From: Caulobacteraceae bacterium
GTDB lineage: Bacteria > Pseudomonadota > Alphaproteobacteria > Caulobacterales > Caulobacteraceae
NCBI GenBank assembly: GCA_028291305.1
Contig: JAQGII010000384.1
Coordinates: 1 to 11,710, forward strand
DNA length: 11,710 bases
Reading direction: 5' to 3'
Positions within the stretch are counted from its first letter, which is position 1. Each line of letters opens with the position of its first letter. The translations under genes were made by a program, and so were the position numbers. A model generated the notes under the pieces. That model made no database searches, was not told where the DNA came from, and saw nothing but the letters and a program-made list of their open reading frames with translations. This document shows, piece by piece, positions 6,354 to 11,710 of this stretch.

Positions 6354-6507
6354 CGCTGATTCCCCTTCCGCATCCGCAGGGAACCCGGACCGGATGGCGA
6401 GAGTGGGGCGCGGACCCGGGAAAAGGGCGGGGGAGGCGCCGGTCGTCCGCGGGCCGTGACAAGGCTGGATTGGTCATGCCACATATCGCGAAAAGTCATG
6501 ACAGCCG
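6354..6507. promoter_or_regulatory. Divergent region between the small DUF2188-like gene and lysR
   Basis: This stretch holds the promoters of both flanking genes. On the lysR side are GTCATG copies at 6473-6478 and 6495-6500, 22 bp (about two helical turns) apart. The second is part of the palindrome GTCATGAC (6495-6502) just before the ATG. GTGACA (6456-6461) is a possible -35 with a poor CATATC -10 (6482-6487). LysR proteins often bind such paired sites to control themselves, but the classical T-N11-A palindrome is not obvious. Confidence 0.3.
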
Positions 6508-7410
6508 ATGCCACGCAAACTTCCCCCGCTTAACGCCGTGCGCGCCTTCGAGGCGGCGGGCCGCTACCTGAGCTTCACCGGCGCGGCGCAGGAGCTGCTG
6601 GTGACCCAGAGCGCGGTCAGCCGCCATGTCGCGGCGCTGGAGGACTGGCTGGGCGCCAAGCTGTTCTTCCGTCGCCAGCGGGGAATCGAGCTGACGCCGC
6701 GCGGCGAGACCTATTTCCGCACGCTCGGCGCGGCCCTGGACCAGATCGACCAGGCCACCCGCCGCGTGCGCGACGACGCCGGCGAGAAGGTGCTGCGCCT
6801 GAAGCTGCCGCCGACCTTCGCCATCCGCTGGCTGGCGCCGCGCCTGGCCGGCTTCCGCGACCTGTATCCGGACATCGATATCCAGATCACCAGCTCGCAC
6901 CAGCCCGCCAACTTCGACCGCGAGGACGTGGACGTGTTCGTGCACGGCGAGTCCGGCGCGCCGGTCGGCGAAGGATACAAACGCCTGTTCGGCGAGGTGC
7001 TGCTGCCGGTGTGCAGCCCCGCCCTGATCCGGCGCGGCCCGCCGCTGGAGCGCCCGGCGGACCTGGCCGGCCATGTCCTGCTGTCGTCGATGCACCGCCC
7101 GCGCGACTGGCCGCTGTGGCTGGCGGCGGCCGGCATCCCCACCCTGGAGGCCAGGGGCGCCATCACCTTCGACAGCGCCGCCCTCGCCTACCAGGCGGCC
7201 ATCGACGGCCTGGGCGTGGTCATGGCCCAGCGCGCGCTGGTCGAGCACGACCTGGACGCCGGCCGGCTGGCGGCGCCCTTCGACCGCCAGGTCGCGACCC
7301 AGGGCGCCTACTACCTCGCCTCCGATCCCGGCCCGCCCAAGGCGGCGCGGGTGGCGGCGTTCGAGACCTGGCTGCTGGCGCAGGCCCGCAAGAGCGAGGC
7401 GGCCGGCTAG
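6508..7410 (+). CDS. LysR-family transcriptional regulator, GcvA-like
   Basis: The 300-residue protein has the standard LysR length. An N-terminal winged helix-turn-helix (residues about 6-65; LNAVRAFEAAGRYLSFTGAA, then TQSAVSRHVAALEDWLGAKL) is followed by a linker helix and a periplasmic-binding-protein-like effector domain (from about residue 92, LRLKLPPTFAIRWLAPRL). The opening LPPLNAVRAFEAAGRYLSFT and the effector-domain motif FAIRWLAPRLAGFRDLYPDI are typical of the GcvA/AmpR-like branch. Its ligand and target genes are not known. It has no strong ribosome site before ATG 6508. It converges with the FAD oxidoreductase gene, leaving only 16 bp between stops, and is divergent from the small DUF2188-like gene. 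Regulation of an amino-acid-oxidising neighbour by a GcvA-like protein is possible but unproven. Confidence 0.88.
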   Translation: MPRKLPPLNAVRAFEAAGRYLSFTGAAQELLVTQSAVSRHVAALEDWLGAKLFFRRQRGIELTPRGETYFRTLGAALDQIDQATRRVRDDAGEKVLRLKLPPTFAIRWLAPRLAGFRDLYPDIDIQITSSHQPANFDREDVDVFVHGESGAPVGEGYKRLFGEVLLPVCSPALIRRGPPLERPADLAGHVLLSSMHRPRDWPLWLAAAGIPTLEARGAITFDSAALAYQAAIDGLGVVMAQRALVEHDLDAGRLAAPFDRQVATQGAYYLASDPGPPKAARVAAFETWLLAQARKSEAAG

Positions 7411-7426
7411 TCGTCCGACGCGGCGG

Positions 7427-8626
7427 TCAGCCCCGCCGGAACCGCGAGTACAGCTCCGCCACCGTCGCCACCGCCTTGTCGGCCTCGGCGCGGTCGACGG
7501 TTTCGTTGTCGTCCTTGTAGCCCTTCATGTCGCCGCCCTCGACGGCCTGGACGACGATGCCGTCGGTGCGCGAAAGCACGCTGACGTTCTTGTAGGTCAC
7601 GCCGTAGTTCACCTCGCCCTGCGGGATCAGCCAGGCGATCTGGCCCCGCACCGGCACGATGGACTCGTCCCGCCACAGGGCGCGGGCGGCGTAGCCCGGG
7701 CAGTTGATCACCACCTTCTCCTTGAGCAGCCCCAGCTCGGCGGGCGTGTGGAACTCCGTCCGGCGGAACTCGCCCCCCGCCGCGAAGAAGTCGGTCATCA
7801 GGGTGTGGCCGTAGTCGGCGATGTTGAACATCATCGATTCCGAGCGGTAGACGAACGGCGCGTCGAACGGCGTGCCGCCCCGCGGCAGCAGCTGCGGCGC
7901 AGGGTTCAGGTCGGCGATCAGGTGGTCGTACTCGGCAAAGCCCAGGGGATCGGGGGTGCGACGCGCCCTCTGCTCCTCACGCGAGATGTCGGAGACGTTG
8001 TAGCGGTCGGTCCACTCCACCGGCTTGCCGGGCAGGCCGAGATAGTTGCGGTAGGTCTTGTGCGAGGTGCGGGCCATCTGCTCCCACAAGGTGGCGAAGC
8101 CCGGCCCCGCCACGCTCTCCAGGCAGATGCGGGACGACGGCGTCCAGCTGCCGGTGGCGCGCGCCGAGCGGGCCTGGGGCAGCAGGTCCCGGGCGTAGAT
8201 GGTCACCTTGGCCCCGGCGCGCTGCGCCAGGATCGCCGAGGTCAGGCCGAGCGCGCCGCAGCCGATCACCGCCACTTCGCGCGGGCTGCTCGCCATCGCC
8301 TTGCCCACCGCGATGGTGCTGGAGCCCCAGGACAGCGACCAGCCGCTGCCGCCGTGGCCGTAGTTGTGCACCACCAGGGTGTCGCCGACCTGTTCGGTGT
8401 CGAGCCTCGGCCCCGCCGCCCGGAACGGCCGCAGGCAGACGGTGATGTCGAACAGCCGGTCGGCGTGCGCCCGCACCGGCGCCAGGGGCGGCACGATGGC
8501 GTCGTAGCGGGGCCGGCCGGATCCGGTGGCGCACCCCGCCAGGCCGAACAGGCTGAGGCCGCCGACACTGGCGGTCCCTTGCAGCAGGCGGCGGCGGTCG
8601 ATCACGGAATTCAGGCGAGACGTCAC
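7427..8626 (-). CDS. Tat-exported FAD-dependent oxidoreductase, D-amino-acid-oxidase fold, circularly permuted
   Basis: This is a 399-residue flavoprotein of the DAO (D-amino-acid oxidase) family with unusual motif order. An N-terminal twin-arginine sequence (DRRRLLQG, residues 10-17) and a lipobox (LAGC, Cys32) predict Tat export and lipid anchoring. The motif normally found at the C-terminus of D-amino-acid oxidases comes first: CLRPFR (Arg66, matching the carboxylate-binding arginine) and HNYGHGGSGW...SWG (residues 87-101). The dinucleotide motif GCGALG (Gly122, 124, 127) and RATGSWTP follow, then NCPGYAARALW (309-319) and PVRGQ (321-325), which normally precede the moved segment. The enzyme should oxidise an amino acid or amine at the membrane or periplasm; the substrate is unknown. 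The GTG start at 8626 is chosen from AAGGAG (8633-8638) 6 nt upstream and the Tat signal. It is divergent from the DUF1326 gene. Confidence 0.88.
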   Translation of the reverse strand: MTSRLNSVIDRRRLLQGTASVGGLSLFGLAGCATGSGRPRYDAIVPPLAPVRAHADRLFDITVCLRPFRAAGPRLDTEQVGDTLVVHNYGHGGSGWSLSWGSSTIAVGKAMASSPREVAVIGCGALGLTSAILAQRAGAKVTIYARDLLPQARSARATGSWTPSSRICLESVAGPGFATLWEQMARTSHKTYRNYLGLPGKPVEWTDRYNVSDISREEQRARRTPDPLGFAEYDHLIADLNPAPQLLPRGGTPFDAPFVYRSESMMFNIADYGHTLMTDFFAAGGEFRRTEFHTPAELGLLKEKVVINCPGYAARALWRDESIVPVRGQIAWLIPQGEVNYGVTYKNVSVLSRTDGIVVQAVEGGDMKGYKDDNETVDRAEADKAVATVAELYSRFRRG

Positions 8627-8876
8627 GGAAAGCTCCTTCGAAACTGGGCGGAACCTGCCACGGAGGCGGGCCGCCCGCGCCGGTCGAATCCTGCGCGCGG
8701 AGCGATTTTTGCCGGACTGCCGAGCGGCTGACCACCTGACGCCCAAGTTCGGGCGGTAAGTCGGGTCGCGCCCCCGCTGCGAGCGCGAGCCGACAGGCGC
8801 CGGGCGCCGGGCGCGTGATTGCGATATTGCGGGCGAGGAGTAGTCTCGAACTCTTCGGGCGAGCCGGGAGGTCGAG
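8627..8876. promoter_or_regulatory. Divergent intergenic region between FAD oxidoreductase and DUF1326 genes
   Basis: This 250-bp gap contains no convincing gene. It holds an inverted repeat CGCCC-AAGTTC-GGGCG (8740-8755) that could be an operator or hairpin. For the DUF1326 gene, TTGCGA (8819-8824) and TAGTCT (8841-8846) with a 16-bp gap are a weak promoter candidate, about 30 bp before the ATG. No promoter for the oxidoreductase could be chosen by eye. Confidence 0.3.
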
Positions 8877-9509
8877 ATGGCCTTTATCGAATGGCGGATG
8901 CAGGGGCCCGAGATCGCCAGTTGCAATTGCGATTGGGGTTGCCCCTGCCAGTTCAACGCCCTGCCGACCCATGGCAACTGCCGGGCGATGACCGGCATGC
9001 GCGTCGACCACGGCCATTTCGGCGACCTGTCGCTGAGCGGGGTGAAATGGGCCGGCATGTTCGCCTGGCCGAAGGCCATCCACGAGGGCGGCGGCGAGGC
9101 CTTCGTGGTCATCGACCCGTCGGCGACCGAAGCCCAGCGCAACGCGGTGCTGACCATCCTGTCCGGACAGGAAACCGACCCCGGCGCCACCATCTTCAAT
9201 GTGTTCGCCACGGTCATCGAGACGCTGCATCCGCCGGTCTTCCTGCCGATCGAGTTCGAGCTGGACATCGATCGCCGGCTCGGCCGGCTGCAGATCGAGG
9301 GCGTGCTGGACACCCAGGTCTCGCCGATCCGCAATCCGGTGACCGGCGCCGAACACAGGGCGCGGGTGACCCTGCCCAACGGCTTCGAATACCGCGAAGC
9401 CGAGTACGCCAGCGGGCGGACCCGTTCGCCCGACCCGGTGCCCCTCAGCTGGGATACGGGGCACGCCCACGTGGCCATGCTGGACCTGTCCACCCACGGG
9501 GCCGCCTGA
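8877..9509 (+). CDS. DUF1326 protein (Cys-rich, first gene of a DUF1326-DUF2182 pair)
   Basis: The 210-residue soluble protein matches DUF1326. Its hallmark is at the front: SCNCDWGCPCQF, with Cys16, Cys18, Cys22 and Cys24 in a C-x-C-x3-C-x-C array, and a further Cys35 in THGNC. The remaining body is mostly beta-strand (for example PIEFELDIDRRLGRLQIEG) and ends with LSWDTGHAHVAMLDLSTHG. No signal peptide is seen. The Cys cluster suggests a metal or redox site, but no biochemical function is established to my knowledge. The ribosome site GGGAGG (8866-8871) lies 5 nt before the ATG. The DUF2182 membrane-protein gene follows after 19 bp; this pairing recurs in many bacteria, so the two products probably act together. 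It is divergent from the FAD oxidoreductase gene. Confidence 0.9.
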   Translation: MAFIEWRMQGPEIASCNCDWGCPCQFNALPTHGNCRAMTGMRVDHGHFGDLSLSGVKWAGMFAWPKAIHEGGGEAFVVIDPSATEAQRNAVLTILSGQETDPGATIFNVFATVIETLHPPVFLPIEFELDIDRRLGRLQIEGVLDTQVSPIRNPVTGAEHRARVTLPNGFEYREAEYASGRTRSPDPVPLSWDTGHAHVAMLDLSTHGAA

Positions 9510-9528
9510 TCCGCCGGCTCGGGGCCCG

Positions 9529-10335
9529 ATGAGCCGGAAGGACACGCTGCAGACCCTGTTGTCCCGAGACCGCTGGATCGTCGGCGGCTGCCTGGCGATC
9601 CTCTGCCTGACGGCCGCGATCTGGCTGGTCCGCTACCCCGGCGCCATGCCGATGCCGTCCCAGGCCGCCGCGATGCCGGGCATGGACATGTCGGCCGGCC
9701 CCGCCGCCGCGCACCCGGTCGCCGACTGGCTCGGCGCCTTCGTCATGTGGATGGTGATGATGGTGGCGATGATGCTGCCGTCGGCGGCGCCGATGATCCT
9801 GCTCTATTCGGCGTTTGCCCGGGGCGTGAAGGCGCAGGGGGCGGTGCTGGCCCCGACCCTGGTGTTCGCGGGCGTCTATCTGCTGCTGTGGGCGGCCTTC
9901 TCCGCGCTCGCGGCGGCGGCCCAGGTGCTGCTGGTCCAGGCGCGGCTGCTATCCTCCGGAACCCTGCGGCTGGAGGGCGGGCGGATCGCCGGCGCCCTGC
10001 TGGCGGCGGCGGGCCTTTACCAGCTGACGCCGATCAAGCGCGCCTGCCTGCGGCAGTGCCGCTCGCCCCTCTCCTTCGTCAGCCGCCTGTGGCGGCCCGG
10101 CTGGGTGGGCGCCGCCCGCCTGGGACTGGCGCACGGCGCCTTCTGCATCGGCTGCTGCTGGATGCTGATGGCGCTGCTGTTCGTCGGCGGCGTGATGAGC
10201 CTGGCCTGGGTCGCGGTGCTGGCGGTCGTCGTCCTGATCGAGAAGGTCGCGCCGATCGGCGATCGCGGCGCCAGGGCGGTCGGCTGGGCCGCGGCGGCGG
10301 CGGGCGCGGCCATGCTGCTGTGGCCTGGAGGCTGA
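9529..10335 (+). CDS. DUF2182 polytopic membrane protein (predicted metal-binding)
   Basis: This 268-residue inner-membrane protein belongs to DUF2182, annotated as predicted metal-binding membrane proteins. There is a first transmembrane helix (about residues 15-35), then an external Met-rich loop (GAMPMPSQAAAMPGMDMSAG, residues 38-57) with His62. The signature helix WMVMMVAMMLPSAAPM (74-89) follows, then further helices. The conserved motif PIKRACLRQCRSP contains Cys173 and Cys177, and HGAFCIGCCWMLM contains Cys206, Cys209 and Cys210. By eye there are about six to seven membrane helices. The Met-rich loop resembles copper-binding segments seen in copper-handling proteins, which is suggestive only. 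It sits 19 bp after the DUF1326 gene with a weak ribosome site of its own, so co-transcription or translational coupling is likely. Its transport or enzymatic role is unknown. Confidence 0.9.
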   Translation: MSRKDTLQTLLSRDRWIVGGCLAILCLTAAIWLVRYPGAMPMPSQAAAMPGMDMSAGPAAAHPVADWLGAFVMWMVMMVAMMLPSAAPMILLYSAFARGVKAQGAVLAPTLVFAGVYLLLWAAFSALAAAAQVLLVQARLLSSGTLRLEGGRIAGALLAAAGLYQLTPIKRACLRQCRSPLSFVSRLWRPGWVGAARLGLAHGAFCIGCCWMLMALLFVGGVMSLAWVAVLAVVVLIEKVAPIGDRGARAVGWAAAAAGAAMLLWPGG

Positions 10336-10347
10336 GCCGAACGCCCA

Positions 10348-10368
10348 ACCCAGGGCTTGTCCTAGGGT
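10348..10368. terminator. Weak imperfect hairpin between convergent genes
   Basis: ACCCAGG (10348-10354) can pair with CCTAGGGT (10361-10368) with one bulged base. It lies in the 46-bp gap between the DUF2182 gene and the convergent DUF4112 gene. No T-tract follows on either strand. It is a possible shared transcription end, with low support. Confidence 0.25.
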
Positions 10369-10381
10369 GACGATAGGCCGG

Positions 10382-10813
10382 CTAGGCGGCGGCCGACCTG
10401 CGCGACCAGTTCAGGGCCGTGCGCCACCAGGGTTCGGGCGGCAGGGGCTGCACGCCCTGCGGCAGCATCTTGTCGATCGCCCGCACCACCATCTTGGCCG
10501 ACAGCCGGTGGGCCAGGAACAGGTCGGCCACGGCCGGGCCGGCCAGCGGCACGGCGCTGACCACGGTGCGGCTGCCCATCAGGGCGCCGCAGGCCAGCAG
10601 CACATGGAGCGGCACGCGGGCGCGGGCGCCCTGGACGATGATGAAGACGGCGGCCGCGGTGCTGTAGAGCTCGCCGACGGCGGGTATCCAGCTCAGCACC
10701 CCGTCGAGGCCCAGGCGGAACGGTCCCAGCCGCACCAGGCTGTCGGACAGCCGGCCGACGGTCTCGACGCTGTTGCGGATGCTGACCAGGTCGGGGGCAA
10801 GCGCACGGATCAT
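10382..10813 (-). CDS. DUF4112 domain protein
   Basis: The 143-residue protein matches DUF4112. The core starts at FRLGLDGVLSWIPAVGELYS (residues 32-51), followed by a hydrophobic helix (AAAVFIIVQ), a charged turn, and a second hydrophobic repeat VVSAVPLAGPAVADLF with downstream helix AHRLSAKMVVRAIDKML. In most family members the two turns read P-x-x-GD; here the first reads PAVGE and the second PLAGPAVAD, so the usual GD pairs are changed. The hydrophobic stretches suggest membrane association. The role of the family is unknown. GGGAG lies about 8 nt before the ATG on the minus strand. It sits 85 bp after the MpaB-like gene on the same strand and could be transcribed with it or from its own start. 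Confidence 0.8.
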   Translation of the reverse strand: MIRALAPDLVSIRNSVETVGRLSDSLVRLGPFRLGLDGVLSWIPAVGELYSTAAAVFIIVQGARARVPLHVLLACGALMGSRTVVSAVPLAGPAVADLFLAHRLSAKMVVRAIDKMLPQGVQPLPPEPWWRTALNWSRRSAAA

Positions 10814-10898
10814 GACGGTCTCCCTTGGCCTCGGAACCCAGGTGGGGATCGCCCGCCGTTTTCCCAGCGTTGCTGTTCGCCGGGCGCGGAGCGGACCG

Positions 10899-11710
10899 CT
10901 AGGGCCGATAGAGGTAGTCCTCCGGCAGCCCGAGCCGCAGGCAGGACTGCACCGCCGGGCTGTCGCGCAGCACGATGCGGTCCGACAGCGCCCCCGCCGC
11001 CCGCACCATCGACGCCTCGAAGGGCCGCAGGCCGTAGGCCGCTGTCAGGCCCAGGCGCTCGCGCACCCACGGCGGCGTCATCTCGACGGCGGCGCGCACC
11101 AGCAGAGGCTGCACCGGGCGCACGGCGGCGGGGAAGGCCGGCGCGGCGCGCACGATGCGCAGGAAGTCGAACACGATCGGCGACGGCTCCAGGCGGTCGC
11201 GCATGGCCTCGAACAGGGCCTCCATCTGCGCCTGGCCGGCGGGCGCCCGCCGCACGCCGTAGAGGCGCGAGGCGGGGGCGGACTCGCGGTAGGCGCGGTC
11301 GAGCTCGTCGCGGCCCAGGGGGCGGACATAGCGGCTGTAGGCGCCGGCGAAGCCGAAGCTGGCGGTCGCCTGCACCCAGGTCAGCAGGTCCTGGTCGTTG
11401 GCGGTGTAGGCCCGGCCCGTCGGGGTCTGGCCGGCGACCCTGTCGTGCGCACGCACCACCCCGGCGATCATCTGCTCCGCCGCGCTCCTGGGACCGTAGA
11501 CGGTGACCATGGCGGCCATGCCGGTGCGCCGCATGCGCAGAACGGGATCGGTGCGGAAGGTCGAATGCTCCCACACGCCGGTGCGCACGCCAGGCTCGGC
11601 CAGCTCCAGGATCACCGCCGCCACGCCGCAGATGAACACCGACACCGGGTTCTTGTAGATGCCCCAGCTCACCGAATCCGGCGGCGCCAGGGCCTCCTCG
11701 CCAGGGGGCC
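10899..11710 (-). CDS. Oxygenase MpaB family (DUF2236) protein, 5' end outside window
   Basis: The minus-strand reading frame runs past the right edge, so the start is not in the window; about 270 residues are seen. A GTG at 11672 is an internal codon, as the frame remains open and sensible upstream (ALAPPDSVSWGIYKNPVSVF). The pattern fits the MpaB/rubber-oxygenase (DUF2236) catalytic domain. The segments in order are ILELAEPGVRTGVWEHSTFR (His at 11565-11567), LRMRRTGMAAMVTVYG, RAHDRVAGQ (His at 11445-11447), Y-T-A-N-D-x-x-L-L-T-W-V, and DRAYRESA. Members include latex-clearing protein, a haem b oxygenase, and fungal MpaB, which cleaves a farnesyl chain in mycophenolic acid synthesis. Most bacterial members have unknown substrates. 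It ends in LPEDYLYRP with a TAG at 10899-10901. The DUF4112 gene follows on the same strand. Confidence 0.86.
   Translation of the reverse strand, partial: PPGEEALAPPDSVSWGIYKNPVSVFICGVAAVILELAEPGVRTGVWEHSTFRTDPVLRMRRTGMAAMVTVYGPRSAAEQMIAGVVRAHDRVAGQTPTGRAYTANDQDLLTWVQATASFGFAGAYSRYVRPLGRDELDRAYRESAPASRLYGVRRAPAGQAQMEALFEAMRDRLEPSPIVFDFLRIVRAAPAFPAAVRPVQPLLVRAAVEMTPPWVRERLGLTAAYGLRPFEASMVRAAGALSDRIVLRDSPAVQSCLRLGLPEDYLYRP

Noticed and set aside
7411..7426. Search for a terminator between lysR and the oxidoreductase gene
   Set aside because: Only 16 bp separate the convergent stops and no hairpin with a T-tract is visible.
8627..9493. N-terminal extension of the minus-strand oxidoreductase frame up to 9493 (688 residues)
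   Set aside because: The extension is antisense to the well-supported DUF1326 gene and lacks family similarity. A ribosome site, Tat motif and lipobox fix the start at 8626.
10367..11506. Plus-strand 379-residue frame over the DUF4112 and MpaB-like genes
   Set aside because: It is Arg/Pro/Ala-rich shadow sequence; the minus strand carries both recognised families.

Overview
The window is very GC-rich DNA, densely packed with genes on both strands, and shows no tRNA, rRNA, insertion sequence, phage gene or CRISPR array. Codon usage is uniform. The gene families present and a palindromic intergenic element built around a GGTTCAAATG hairpin suggest an alphaproteobacterium of the Caulobacterales (Caulobacter/Phenylobacterium-like). 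This placement is an inference from gene content and style, not from a marker gene.

Layout, left to right. (1) The 3' part of an M14-family zinc carboxypeptidase gene enters from the left edge. (2) A vanillate O-demethylase-type pair follows: a Rieske oxygenase (vanA-like) and its FMN/2Fe-2S reductase (vanB-like). Its short promoter region carries a perfect ATTG-N4-CAAT palindrome over the predicted -10 box. (3) A 112-bp palindromic element sits between vanB and a convergent gene for a secreted Gly/His-rich protein, and its two ends supply the stop codons of both genes. (4) Next come envelope genes on the plus strand: an LTXXQ (Spy/CpxP-like) periplasmic protein, an outer-membrane beta-barrel protein and a 51-residue lipoprotein that is easy to miss. 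A coiled-coil-like hypothetical protein follows. (5) Two small minus-strand genes of unknown role come next. (6) A GcvA-like LysR regulator converges on a Tat-exported, probably lipid-anchored FAD oxidoreductase of the D-amino-acid-oxidase fold. The motif order of this oxidoreductase is circularly permuted. (7) Divergent from it is a DUF1326-DUF2182 pair: a Cys-rich soluble protein and a polytopic membrane protein with Cys motifs and a Met-rich loop, possibly a metal-handling system. (8) On the minus strand at the right edge are a DUF4112 protein and a partial MpaB/rubber-oxygenase-family (DUF2236) gene that runs off the window.

Working together: VanA and VanB form a two-component oxygenase, in which the reductase passes NADH electrons through FMN and a plant-type 2Fe-2S centre to the Rieske cluster and then to the mononuclear iron. 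DUF1326 and DUF2182 are probably co-transcribed and functionally linked. The LTXXQ protein, beta-barrel protein and small lipoprotein look like a cell-envelope cluster. The LysR gene has no certain target in the window. The most unusual items are the permuted oxidase, the repeat element that ends two genes, the operator-like palindromes and the DUF1326-DUF2182 pair.
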